The position numbers and the translations under genes are program-made. The notes under the pieces were generated by a model. The model did not search any database. It had not been told where the DNA came from and was given only the letters and a program-made list of their open reading frames with translations. A stretch of DNA of 64,000 nt from JAUVKT01 sp036350795 (GTDB lineage: Bacteria; Bacteroidota; Bacteroidia; Bacteroidales; VadinHA17), in contig JAZBNV010000038.1 in assembly GCA_036350795.1 (NCBI GenBank), positions 5,340 to 69,339 of the forward strand. Direction: 5' to 3'. Within the stretch, counting starts at the first letter, position 1, and every line of letters starts with the position of its first letter. Below, in pieces: positions 53,964-62,256 of this stretch.

Positions 53964-54653
53964 TTATCGCGAAGGAATATACCAGCCGCAGTGGAATCCG
54001 ATATTTACACCGGGGTTCATATATTTATAGGCGGTATTATATTCCAAATAAGGAGAGATAACCAGGCGCTTAAGATGGATATTAAATTCAAGTCCGGCAG
54101 CAAAGCTTTGCAACTCAGGTTCCATAAAAGAATAATCACTGCGTAAATTTTCAGGATATTGGTTTAATCTGAGAAAGCTTACATATGGTAATAAATCTGT
54201 TTTTGGGCTTAGAGGTATATGATATGCAATATGTTCTACAGACATTATTACCAGGGCCCCCATTATAAGCATTTCTGTAAGGGTGTTTCCTTCAGATTCA
54301 TCGCCCGGGTAATCATCATCGTTCCGGCCTGAATATTCGCTTAAGAAATATAATATGGGTATTCCGAATATTCCGGGCCCGAAATGCATATAATCATGAC
54401 CAAACTCAAGGTCTGCATCCAGGCTTATACGTTTACCCAGGTACATCCTGATCCTTACCCCTGCTGCAAACTTTGCCCCGAATGCAGAGTTAAACATAAT
54501 TACAGGCGACAGTGAAATGCTGGCGTCGCCATATTCATGATAGTATGCCTGTACTGCAGGGCGTACTTTGCTGTCAGGATTCTGTTGGGCTGCCAGGGAG
54601 AATGAAAAAAGCGTGACGAACAAAGTCAGAAGTATGCATATTTTCGTTCTCAT
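53964..54653 (-). CDS. Hypothetical secreted beta-barrel-like protein
   Basis: 229 residues with a signal peptide (KICILLTLFVTLFSFSLAAQ). Alternating patterns such as ISLSPVIMFNSAFGAKFAAGVRIRMYLGKRISLDADLEFG, FAAGLEFNIHLKRLVISPYLEYNTAY and NPGVNIGFHCGWYIP suggest an outer-membrane or porin-like barrel. No family is recognised. The end may have been altered when the DUF2202 remnant was joined downstream, since the stop lies only two codons beyond the last strand-like residues. Confidence 0.65.
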   Translation of the reverse strand: MRTKICILLTLFVTLFSFSLAAQQNPDSKVRPAVQAYYHEYGDASISLSPVIMFNSAFGAKFAAGVRIRMYLGKRISLDADLEFGHDYMHFGPGIFGIPILYFLSEYSGRNDDDYPGDESEGNTLTEMLIMGALVIMSVEHIAYHIPLSPKTDLLPYVSFLRLNQYPENLRSDYSFMEPELQSFAAGLEFNIHLKRLVISPYLEYNTAYKYMNPGVNIGFHCGWYIPSR

Positions 54654-54797
54654 TCATTAATTTTTCTAGCTAACAGCAAGTTAGTACATGTATTCTTACA
54701 AGTCAAATAAAAGATATGGAAGGATAGCGCCAGCCTGCTTACAACAAATTGATAAAAAATCGGTTATTTTGTATTCATATTTTGCATATTAATAGGG

Positions 54798-55634
54798 ATG
54801 GCCGGATTATTGGAACAATATTATGAAATTGAAGCTGAGGGTATAGATTATCATATTGATCTGATAAGCGGAGCCTATCGTATGGATAATATTCATCGGG
54901 CAAGGGTCGGAATAAAAAAGATTAAGGCAGTCCACAGGCTACTGGGAAGTTCTTTCCCTGTGAAAAGCGATACAAAAATACTTAATAACAGATATAAAAG
55001 TGTTTTCAGACCACTGGGAAGGTACAGGGAAATAAATAATACCATCCTGCTTTTAAGGAAATTCAGAGGATCAGGTAAATTGAGAAAACCTTATTCAGAA
55101 TTTCAATATGCGGAACTTTTAAAATTAAGATCAGACATTGATTCTGCAATTGAAGCGTACAACAGAACAAGAGACAGCATCAGTTACGACGCAGTTTTCT
55201 CGCAATTGCGTATAAGCTCTTTTGAAGAAGAGATTGGCATAATTAAGGCCTTTGTCAGTAAGGAAACAGGAAAGGCCAGGTGTCTGCTTGATAAAGCTAA
55301 GAATCCAGGTGAGCTGCATGCAATAAGAATAGCATTAAAGAATATTAAACCTTTTTTGCGATTGCTCTACCCTCTTAAGAAGACCGGGTTTAAATCCAGG
55401 CATTACAGGCTACTGAACAGAACAGAATCATTACTTGGCAAGTGGCATGACAGGCAGATACTAAGAGAATCGCTGGAATTATTTATAAAGGATATTGACG
55501 ATACATCAACCAGGCTATCATGTCAGAGGATTATTTCCAGGATAGCGATGAAGGAAGAGCTTAAGTTCCCGGTGATTCTTAAAAGAACAAATAATTGTCT
55601 CCAGGCACTTGAGCATCTGTCCACAGAAGGATGA
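54798..55634 (+). CDS. CHAD domain protein
   Basis: 278 residues forming the CHAD fold, a double helical bundle with conserved basic residues. The two halves are visible: VHRARVGIKKIKAVHRLL-like sequence (IHRARVGIKKIKAVHRLLG) with YREINNTILLLRKF in the first, and ELHAIRIALKNIKPFLRLLYPL with LLGKWHDRQILRESL in the second. CHAD domains bind polyphosphate. With PPK2 in the same window this suggests polyphosphate use by the organism, though the genes are not an operon. It is cytosolic, with no signal peptide. Confidence 0.85.
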   Translation: MAGLLEQYYEIEAEGIDYHIDLISGAYRMDNIHRARVGIKKIKAVHRLLGSSFPVKSDTKILNNRYKSVFRPLGRYREINNTILLLRKFRGSGKLRKPYSEFQYAELLKLRSDIDSAIEAYNRTRDSISYDAVFSQLRISSFEEEIGIIKAFVSKETGKARCLLDKAKNPGELHAIRIALKNIKPFLRLLYPLKKTGFKSRHYRLLNRTESLLGKWHDRQILRESLELFIKDIDDTSTRLSCQRIISRIAMKEELKFPVILKRTNNCLQALEHLSTEG

Positions 55635-55720
55635 TGAAGAATTTATTGATTTAAAGGCAAATTCCTTTTGATATTTCTTTTTATGATTCGAACTTTGAAA
55701 CTAAATAAATTCCAGGCCAG

Positions 55721-56803
55721 ATGAAGGCGAAAAATTTATCGTTTTTCCTGATTGTCACATTGTTAATTTTCTGGGGCACTTATTCTGTTGTAACTGCACA
55801 GGAAAACTCTCTGGCCTCTCATTCTGCTGATAGACTGGCTCTTAATGCTGATATTTTTAATTATTCTGAACCTGCCATTATTACGCTTAAGTATGACATC
55901 AGGGAATTTCTGAAAGGAAAGTATAGTGACGACTATACTGATGCCGAATTGATCTTCCATATCAACGACACTATAAGTATAAGCAACTCAGTGAGGATAA
56001 GACCCAGGGGAAACAACAGGAGGGAGGTCTGCACTTTTCCACCTATCTATATCAATATTAAGAAGTCGGTTCCCGACAGTGGATACCCGGGCAATATGGA
56101 AAAGATTAAATTTGTCACACATTGTATTCCTTCAGATTCAGGTAATGATTGTGTGCTAAGGGAGTACCTGATTTATAAAATGTATAATCTTATATCACCC
56201 TTTAGTTTCAGGGTTCGTTTAGCAAGGGTGAGATATATTGATACAGGCAGAAAAGACCGTGAAAGCATACGCTGGGGATTTTTTATTGAACCCGAAGAAA
56301 TGCTTGCAGAGAGGCTTGAGGCGGTTTCTCTTGATATAGATCATATTGACTATAATTATACAGATCCGGAAAGTACAGATATTATGTCGATGTTCCAGTA
56401 TATTATTGGCAATGCAGATTATTCTATACAGACCCGCCAGAACATTAAATTAATTAAGCCGCTGAATGATGCCTTATCAATGCCCATACCTGTACCCTAT
56501 GATTTTGATTATTCTGGTTTCGTTGATGCCTATTATGCTATCCCTGGCGACAAGCTGGGAATTGCGACTGTAAAAGAAAGGTATTTTCTTGGGCCGTGCA
56601 GAACAGAAGAAAGGTATAAGGAGATATTCAGTTACTTTTTTGAACTGAAAGATGAGCTTTACAGTCTGATTGAATCGTTTGAATATCTTGATAAGAGAGA
56701 TAAAAAGATAGCACTTGGCTATCTTGACGAGTTTTTCCTTCAGGCCGGGCAAAGCAGATTTATAAGGAACAATATATTAAGTACATGCAGGGATACATTG
56801 TGA
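55721..56803 (+). CDS. Secreted CotH-kinase-like protein
   Basis: 360 residues with a signal peptide (LSFFLIVTLLIFWGTYSVVTAQ). No family member is named with confidence, but three segments resemble CotH-type atypical kinases: VRIRPRGNNRREVCTFPPIYINIKK (glycine-rich, basic), CVLREYLIYKMYNLISPFSFRVRLARVRYIDT, and PVPYDFDYSGFVDAYYAIPG, whose DFD is where a metal-binding DFG-like Asp would stand. Residue RQNIKLIKPLND lies between. If correct it would phosphorylate extracytoplasmic proteins or glycans. It follows the CHAD gene on the same strand by 86 bases. Confidence 0.6.
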   Translation: MKAKNLSFFLIVTLLIFWGTYSVVTAQENSLASHSADRLALNADIFNYSEPAIITLKYDIREFLKGKYSDDYTDAELIFHINDTISISNSVRIRPRGNNRREVCTFPPIYINIKKSVPDSGYPGNMEKIKFVTHCIPSDSGNDCVLREYLIYKMYNLISPFSFRVRLARVRYIDTGRKDRESIRWGFFIEPEEMLAERLEAVSLDIDHIDYNYTDPESTDIMSMFQYIIGNADYSIQTRQNIKLIKPLNDALSMPIPVPYDFDYSGFVDAYYAIPGDKLGIATVKERYFLGPCRTEERYKEIFSYFFELKDELYSLIESFEYLDKRDKKIALGYLDEFFLQAGQSRFIRNNILSTCRDTL

Positions 56804-56830
56804 CAGGCCGGTAAGTACCTGAAAAAAGAA

Positions 56831-56855
56831 GGGGAACACAGTAATCCGGCTCCCC
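56831..56855 (-). terminator. Terminator of the Asp-box lipoprotein gene
   Basis: On the minus strand GGGGAGC and GTTCCCC (one G-U pair) close an 11-base loop and are followed by TTCTTTTTT, starting about 26 bases after the stop. Confidence 0.75.
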
Positions 56856-56880
56856 TCTTATAAGTTATTATTTAACTTCT

Positions 56881-59256
56881 TTATTCAGCTCCACCACCAT
56901 TTACCGGGTTAGCATCAAGTGCATACATTCCCCGTCCGTGTGTGGCAATAACAATAATATTATCGCGTGGATGAATAATAAGGTCGTGCACAAAACATGA
57001 AGGCAGGTTTCCTCCCAGAACTTCCCAGCTATTACCCCTGTTCTTTGAAACGTAAACACCTACATCAGTTCCAATATAAAGTATATCCTTATTCAGAGGA
57101 TCTTCACGTATTACGTTTACGGTGCCGAGAGGAATATTAGCCGAGATGTCTTTCCATGTTTTGCCGTAGTCTTCAGACATCCAGGCATATACATTAAAAT
57201 CATCATCTCTTTTACCATTCTGAACCATATATACAGTAGCTTCATCAAAGCCTGATGCAACAATCCTCGATATCCATCTGTCAGGTGCTATTCCTTCTAC
57301 TATCTCCTTCCATTGTGCGCCATCGTCGGGACTCATCCATACTCTTCCGTCATCAGTGCCAACATAGAGCAGACCCTTCTTGAGAGGTGATTCTGAGACA
57401 GCAGTTATTGTCTGGTGCTTAACATCCCCAAGGCGGTCGGGATTATTGTGGCTGAGGTCGGGACTTATTCTTTCCCAGCTATCACCCTGGTCAGTTGATT
57501 TGAAGAGGTATTGCATCCCGTGGTAAATTGTTTTGGAATCGTGGGGTGATAGTATGAAAGCTGCCAGCCACTGGCCTCTCAGGGGAGGTTCTCCTTCTTC
57601 AGCTTTTGGAACTATATTTTTATTGGTTGAGGGACTAATATACCGGGTGATATTTCCGTCACGACCCATTCTTTCGATGGTGTCAGGCTTATTATAATCA
57701 GCTCTTGAAAGAGTTCCGTAGAAGCCTGCCGAATATACCAGGTTCGGGTCGTTTGGATCAATAGCATGATGTGATCCCTCTCCTCCGGGTGCATTTTCCC
57801 AGTCAACAGCGGGAATATTATCCCTGCCCTCACTAAGTATTACTTCTCCTCTTCTGCTCCCGTGATCCTGGACTGATCCATACACTTTAAATGGGGTACT
57901 CATATCATAGTTTACATTGAAGAACTGTACTGCAGGCAGTCTTTCATAAGAGCTTAGCCAGTTTTCACCACCATCCCTGGTAATATGTACCCCCTGGTCG
58001 TTATTTACTATCATAAACTGGTTATCATCCTTATCAATCCAGATACCATGGTTATCTCCACCGTTATTCCTGAATCTTTCCCATGTTTTTCCACCGTCCT
58101 TTGTAACACCCACCGAAACACCCTGCAGATATATGGTGTTTTCATCAGTCGGGTCAACAGTAATCTGTCCGAAAACCCATCCATAGGTATTACACAGCCT
58201 CTGTAGTATAGGGTTATCCAGCGGACTAACCCGTTCCCATGACTCACCTTTATTGTCAGAACGGAATAATTGGGCTCCCCTGATAAATCCGCATGAGGGC
58301 AGGCCATAGGTGTCGTTTCTTTCGGCTTCGGTTGGTTCGCGTACTACTTCATAATCGTCGATATAAGCGTATACTACCTCTGGATTGGAATAAGCGATAT
58401 CAATTCCAATTCTTCCACGGTATTCAGGAGCCATTAATCCCTGGGATATTTCAGTCCAGGTTTTTCCGGCATCAACAGACTTGTATATCGAACATCCGGT
58501 ATATCCGGGTTCTGTCCTGGGGTCATTCCATTTTTTCCTTATTCGTTGCCATGTTGATGCATACAGAATATTTGAATCTGTGGGGTCCATATCTACATCA
58601 ATAACACCTGTGAGCTCATCTTTTTGCAGGGTCAGCTCCCATGTAGAACCACCGTCTGTTGTCATATAAAGTCCCCTCTCAATACTGGGTGTCCACTCAT
58701 TACCAGATACACCTACATAAACAATATCAGGATTCTCAGGATGTATGATAATCCTGGAAATGGTATTTGAATTCTCGAGGCCCATATGAACAAAGGACTT
58801 TCCGCCATCGGTCGATTTGTAGATACCACATCCTGCATGAGAAGATCTGAAGATATTTGATTCGCCGGTACCTACCCAGATAATATTCTTATCTGAGGGA
58901 GCAATAGCAATATCTCCGATTGAAGAGGAAATTTCTTTTTCAAAAACCGGCGACCAGGATTCCCCCTCGTCAGTAGTTTTCCAAACTCCTCCGGATGCAC
59001 TTGCAGTTAATATAAAATCTTTATCAGGCGATACCGCAGCATCTGTCATTCTGCCGCTGGTGTTTTTTGGCCCGATAAATTGCCAGTTAAGAGAAGAGAA
59101 GGAGGAATTCTTTTCCATCTCCAGGTGCCTGTCGTAGGCCATAAGCCTGTCTTTCCCGTTCTTAATAATTAATTTTTCCCCTTTATTGCATGAGGAAAGC
59201 ATAAGAAATGCGATAAGCGGAAAGATCATTCCAATAGTGAATACTCGTTTTTTCAT
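56881..59256 (-). CDS. Sortilin/VPS10-like Asp-box (BNR) repeat lipoprotein
   Basis: 791 residues. Lipoprotein signal MIFPLIAFLMLSSCNKGE. Then repeated Asp boxes of the S-x-D-x-G-x-T/S-W type: WKTTDEGESWSPV, YKSTDGGKSFVHM, YMTTDGGSTWELT, YKSVDAGKTWTEI, FRSDNKGESWERV, FKSTDQGDSWERI, MSEDYGKTWKDI and VSKNRGNSWEVL. This is two seven- to ten-bladed propellers, as in sortilin-type and BNR glycosidase-like proteins; relatives are annotated as glycosyl hydrolases but no catalytic acid is evident. Location is the outer envelope. AAGGAGC seven bases before the ATG is a clear ribosome-binding site. Confidence 0.85.
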   Translation of the reverse strand: MKKRVFTIGMIFPLIAFLMLSSCNKGEKLIIKNGKDRLMAYDRHLEMEKNSSFSSLNWQFIGPKNTSGRMTDAAVSPDKDFILTASASGGVWKTTDEGESWSPVFEKEISSSIGDIAIAPSDKNIIWVGTGESNIFRSSHAGCGIYKSTDGGKSFVHMGLENSNTISRIIIHPENPDIVYVGVSGNEWTPSIERGLYMTTDGGSTWELTLQKDELTGVIDVDMDPTDSNILYASTWQRIRKKWNDPRTEPGYTGCSIYKSVDAGKTWTEISQGLMAPEYRGRIGIDIAYSNPEVVYAYIDDYEVVREPTEAERNDTYGLPSCGFIRGAQLFRSDNKGESWERVSPLDNPILQRLCNTYGWVFGQITVDPTDENTIYLQGVSVGVTKDGGKTWERFRNNGGDNHGIWIDKDDNQFMIVNNDQGVHITRDGGENWLSSYERLPAVQFFNVNYDMSTPFKVYGSVQDHGSRRGEVILSEGRDNIPAVDWENAPGGEGSHHAIDPNDPNLVYSAGFYGTLSRADYNKPDTIERMGRDGNITRYISPSTNKNIVPKAEEGEPPLRGQWLAAFILSPHDSKTIYHGMQYLFKSTDQGDSWERISPDLSHNNPDRLGDVKHQTITAVSESPLKKGLLYVGTDDGRVWMSPDDGAQWKEIVEGIAPDRWISRIVASGFDEATVYMVQNGKRDDDFNVYAWMSEDYGKTWKDISANIPLGTVNVIREDPLNKDILYIGTDVGVYVSKNRGNSWEVLGGNLPSCFVHDLIIHPRDNIIVIATHGRGMYALDANPVNGGGAE

Positions 59257-59625
59257 TTGTAGCTCCTTATTTATTAATGATTTTTGGCTGATTCCTGCTT
59301 TAATTTATTGACAACTTGCTTCTTAGCCTAAAGTAACAAAATTTTTTTATTACCACATCAGTATACAGCCGAATTTAACTTATATTAAGCTTTCCTATAA
59401 ATGTCAGGGAATATCTGCTGACAGCTGTAAGCACTTAAAGTCTGCAGGGCGCTTTCAGGAATTGCATGCCCTGAGTATTTCTGTCAAACTGACACTTTTT
59501 TGTGTATTATTTTTTGCCAATTTGACTTTTCTTAGAGGCAATATTCTATCGTTAAAAGTAACTCTGCCCAAGCGCGAGGAGATAAAGCCAAAGCCTGCAA
59601 GGCAGATAAAGATAGGGTAATCAAG
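59257..59625. other. Intergenic region without supported gene
   Basis: No coding frame is convincing here. Visible items are the ribosome-binding site of the Asp-box gene at its edge, a possible minus-strand -7 box TACTTTAG near 59327, and a short TGTCA/TGACA hairpin followed by six T at about 59482-59501. The remaining bases are AT-rich and featureless. Confidence 0.6.
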
Positions 59626-59757
59626 GAGGCTGTCTCAAAAGTATAATGTTCTTGTCATCCCGAGCGAATGCGAGGGATCTAAGTGTTTGATAATCAAGAC
59701 CTGGATTCCTCGCATTCGCTCGGAATGACAAAGATTGAACCCTTTTGAGACAGCCTC
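59626..59757. repeat. MITE-like interspersed element, copy 4 (best preserved)
   Basis: 132 bases with perfect 16-base terminal inverted repeats GAGGCTGTCTCAAAAG and CTTTTGAGACAGCCTC. The core carries paired TCATCCCGAGCGAATGCGAG and CTCGCATTCGCTCG, so most of the element can fold on itself. It is the reference copy for this family. Confidence 0.88.
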
Positions 59758-59782
59758 TTTATACCCCCCTTTTTTCAGAAAA

Positions 59783-59806
59783 AGCCCCAGCCGTATTGCT
59801 GAGGCT
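59783..59806 (-). terminator. Terminator of the 59840 lipoprotein gene
   Basis: Minus-strand AGCCTCAGC and GCTGGGGCT form a 9-bp stem with one T-G pair and a six-base loop, followed by TTTTTC. Confidence 0.7.
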
Positions 59807-59839
59807 AACTTATGTATATTGGAATGATTGGCCTTAAGA

Positions 59840-60508
59840 CTATTTTGATACTTCCAGGTCGATCATAAATTTAATTGCTATTGGACCTTCAATAACTTCG
59901 GTAAAAAACGGAAGAGTTCCTGGTACTTCCTGTATTCCTGTAAGATGCATTTCTGCAAAAAACTTTTCGCCATCATAGAATCCTTTATAATTAAGAGTAT
60001 TTTTCTTAACCCCCGGACCATGTAAAACGCTTCCTGTATGTTCACTGATCTGAGAAATAACATCTGTTTTGGGTTCTCCCATTTCAAACCAGGTTTCAGG
60101 CCATGTAAAAATTAACCTGCCGCCTGGTCCTATTGTCCCCTCAAAAGAAACCTCTCTTAATGGCATCAATGTTCCGTCAGGCAAAATAAAAGATTCCATG
60201 GTATTCAGGATGAAAGTCTTATTATCACCAAAAGTCAGCTCAGCCTCACAGGCGAGAAAGTTCATAGTATAACCATCAGTGATAACCAATCCCTCTTTTA
60301 TTGCAGTAAAGGCGAAACGTGTAAAGCCTTCCATGTTTACTGTTCCCTCATTTACTGTCATACTCTTAAATTGCATATCGATCTCATTATCAAAATACTT
60401 ATCAGGCGCAATATCCTCTTTTGTACAGCTTATCAGAAAGACAAGCAGCAAAAACAAAGCTTTGGATCCAAAGCTGCAAAGTTTCGAAAAATGCTCTAAT
60501 GTTTTCAT
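59840..60508 (-). CDS. Hypothetical lipoprotein, 222 residues
   Basis: The frame is open from 60562, but the ATG at 60508 begins a proper lipoprotein signal (SFGSKALFLLLVFLISCTKED), so it is taken as the start. The mature part is beta-rich: IDMQFKSMTVNEGTVNMEGFTRF, GGRLIFTWPETWFEMGEP and GVKKNTLNYKGFYDGEKFFAEMHLTGI. It may be a small beta-sandwich or barrel lipoprotein. No family is recognised. The AraC-type regulator upstream on the same strand may control it. Confidence 0.72.
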   Translation of the reverse strand: MKTLEHFSKLCSFGSKALFLLLVFLISCTKEDIAPDKYFDNEIDMQFKSMTVNEGTVNMEGFTRFAFTAIKEGLVITDGYTMNFLACEAELTFGDNKTFILNTMESFILPDGTLMPLREVSFEGTIGPGGRLIFTWPETWFEMGEPKTDVISQISEHTGSVLHGPGVKKNTLNYKGFYDGEKFFAEMHLTGIQEVPGTLPFFTEVIEGPIAIKFMIDLEVSK

Positions 60509-60613
60509 AGTTTCTGATTTAAATATTAGTATCTGGTAAATCAAAACTATGCATTTGTTCATTCACGATATTGTAAATTTGCGACAATCAGAACAATTTT
60601 ATCACCACAGAGA

Positions 60614-61444
60614 TTATTCGGATTCTATAAAAAATCTATTGTGATGAATATTATTCTTTAGATTTTTATGTTTTTGTATTTTACCTGGAGTGATTCCGGT
60701 AATCTTCTTTATATCATTTGTGAAGTGAGCCTGGTCATAGTAGCCACTCAAATAACTAATTTCAGCCAGGCTGGCTGAAGATTCGCTATTTAACAGGCTT
60801 ATTGCCCTGTTAATTCTGAAAATATGGGAAAGTTCTATAATAGACAAGCCGACATCATTCCTGAACTTCCTTTGCACGGCCCTGGGAGTTGTGTTAAATT
60901 CCTGGCAAAGATGTGATATTGTAATCATTCCATTTCTTCTTTCAATATAATTGATAATTCTTTGAATAATATCGGATCTGGCTTCAGAGTACCTTGCATA
61001 TCTGCTGAGATACTTTTCAATATATTCTTTCATATCATTTATTTTAAAATACCTCTGCAGTTCTTCATGCAATAAATTAAACTCCTGGTTAAAGATTGAT
61101 TTGCCACAAATTGCATATTTACATAAGTCAGAACTCTTAATATTAAAAAGCCGGTAAAATCCCTGTGGTTGAAATACAATAGCAAAGCCGCCGCCCCTTT
61201 CATTCCCGAACATATGGGTATATCCATCCTGATTATATTGTTGAAGACCAACTATCAGTATTTTCGGATTATCAATGTCATAATATCCTTCTGAGAAAAT
61301 ATTGATATGAGTAAAATTGAAGTACAATTCTTCATGCATTATGGGAATAGCCTTCATTATACCAGTAATTTTTGATTCAATATATTTATAATACCGGATA
61401 TATGGCTTAAGATGATCAGATGGCTCAGCAATTTCAATTTTCAT
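60614..61444 (-). CDS. AraC-family transcriptional regulator
   Basis: 276 residues. The N-terminal 150 residues are a sensing domain like that of DUF6597 regulators (EPSDHLKPYIRYYKYIES). Two helix-turn-helix motifs fill 175-265: ISHLCQEFNTTPRAVQRKFRNDVGLS and LAEISYLSGYYDQAHFTNDIKKITGITPGKIQ. This is a standard AraC DNA-binding unit. The gene for a lipoprotein lies 105 bases downstream on the same strand and is a candidate target. Confidence 0.9.
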   Translation of the reverse strand: MKIEIAEPSDHLKPYIRYYKYIESKITGIMKAIPIMHEELYFNFTHINIFSEGYYDIDNPKILIVGLQQYNQDGYTHMFGNERGGGFAIVFQPQGFYRLFNIKSSDLCKYAICGKSIFNQEFNLLHEELQRYFKINDMKEYIEKYLSRYARYSEARSDIIQRIINYIERRNGMITISHLCQEFNTTPRAVQRKFRNDVGLSIIELSHIFRINRAISLLNSESSASLAEISYLSGYYDQAHFTNDIKKITGITPGKIQKHKNLKNNIHHNRFFIESE

Positions 61445-61564
61445 CCCCGCTGCAATTATTCTATTTCAGGTATTTAAAAAAATTATACGTTCAATTTTAT
61501 CGGGATTATTGTTTAATATTCTACAAGTTAGGTATTTAGAGAATACGAGTCAAGAGAATATTGC

Positions 61565-62011
61565 TTATGAGCCAGATAGAAGACAAAAAGATAGCCCCAA
61601 CCGGAGAAAGGTTGAGAATGCCTGCCTGACCTTTAGATTAGCAGTAATCTTATTTACTCTACTCTTGAGTAGTTTATTCAATGTGAAAGCAGAGGTGAAC
61701 TGGCCTGCCTCAGTCTTCTCAACCTTCGCCAGCTCTTTTTTTGTAAGAGACTTTATGGCTTTATCCCACTTCTTGTTACTTAGCCCGGTCTGGGCTTTCA
61801 GCGAGTTAAGGTCAAGCGGTGAATTATCTTTTAAAAGGTCAAATACAATCTTTTCCTCATCATTCAAATCAACTGATTGTTGCTTATCTCCCTCTCTCCC
61901 CTTCTCCTCTTCTCTCTCTCCCTTCTTCTCCGGTCGCATCTGCGGGAAATATTCGAGATGGGTTTGGTTACTTATTGTATAAGAGGGAGTTAGGATGGTC
62001 CTAGAAAACAA
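61565..62011 (-). CDS. Putative winged-helix protein, possibly degenerate
   Basis: 148 residues as read. The centre (about 48-102), DLNDEEKIVFDLLKDNSPLD followed by LNSLKAQTGLSNKKWDKAI and KSLTKKELAKVEKTEAG, looks like a compact winged-helix domain. The N-terminal 25 residues look unlike coding sequence, then a charged Glu/Lys/Arg stretch (REEEKGREGDKQ) follows. The last 45 residues (VNKITANLKVRQAFSTFLRL) also look non-native. The ATG at 61939 may be the real start. The gene may be frameshifted at its end. Confidence 0.45.
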   Translation of the reverse strand: MFSRTILTPSYTISNQTHLEYFPQMRPEKKGEREEEKGREGDKQQSVDLNDEEKIVFDLLKDNSPLDLNSLKAQTGLSNKKWDKAIKSLTKKELAKVEKTEAGQFTSAFTLNKLLKSRVNKITANLKVRQAFSTFLRLGLSFCLLSGS

Positions 62012-62256
62012 TTATAACAAACTTTGCACAAATTACTTCAATTCTTTAGTATTAATGCCTTTATTCGAATCAGCAATTTTCTATATTATTATTGCATATA
62101 TTCAGCCAAGTTTATGCTTTCAAGGGTAAATCTCGAATTAAAACGGTGTGATAACGGTTAAGGGCCCTGGAGAATACCAGGAGCACTGTTATTACTTAAT
62201 ATTATTGGCAGCCTTTATAAATTGAGGCTGCTAAGCTTTATTTCCGTGTCGTTGTC

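Noticed and set aside
53715..54146. Plus-strand open frame of 143 codons
   Set aside because: It overlaps the antisense DUF2202 remnant and the end of the beta-barrel-like gene; its translation has no domain pattern while the minus strand does.
61509..61982. Plus-strand open frame opposite the winged-helix gene
   Set aside because: Its residues are low-complexity Ser/Leu/Phe, as expected from the reverse of a Glu/Lys-rich coding strand.
62209..62237. GCAGCCT/AGGCTGC hairpin after the BASS gene as a terminator
   Set aside because: The stem is seven bases and the sequence after it on the minus strand lacks a T run.
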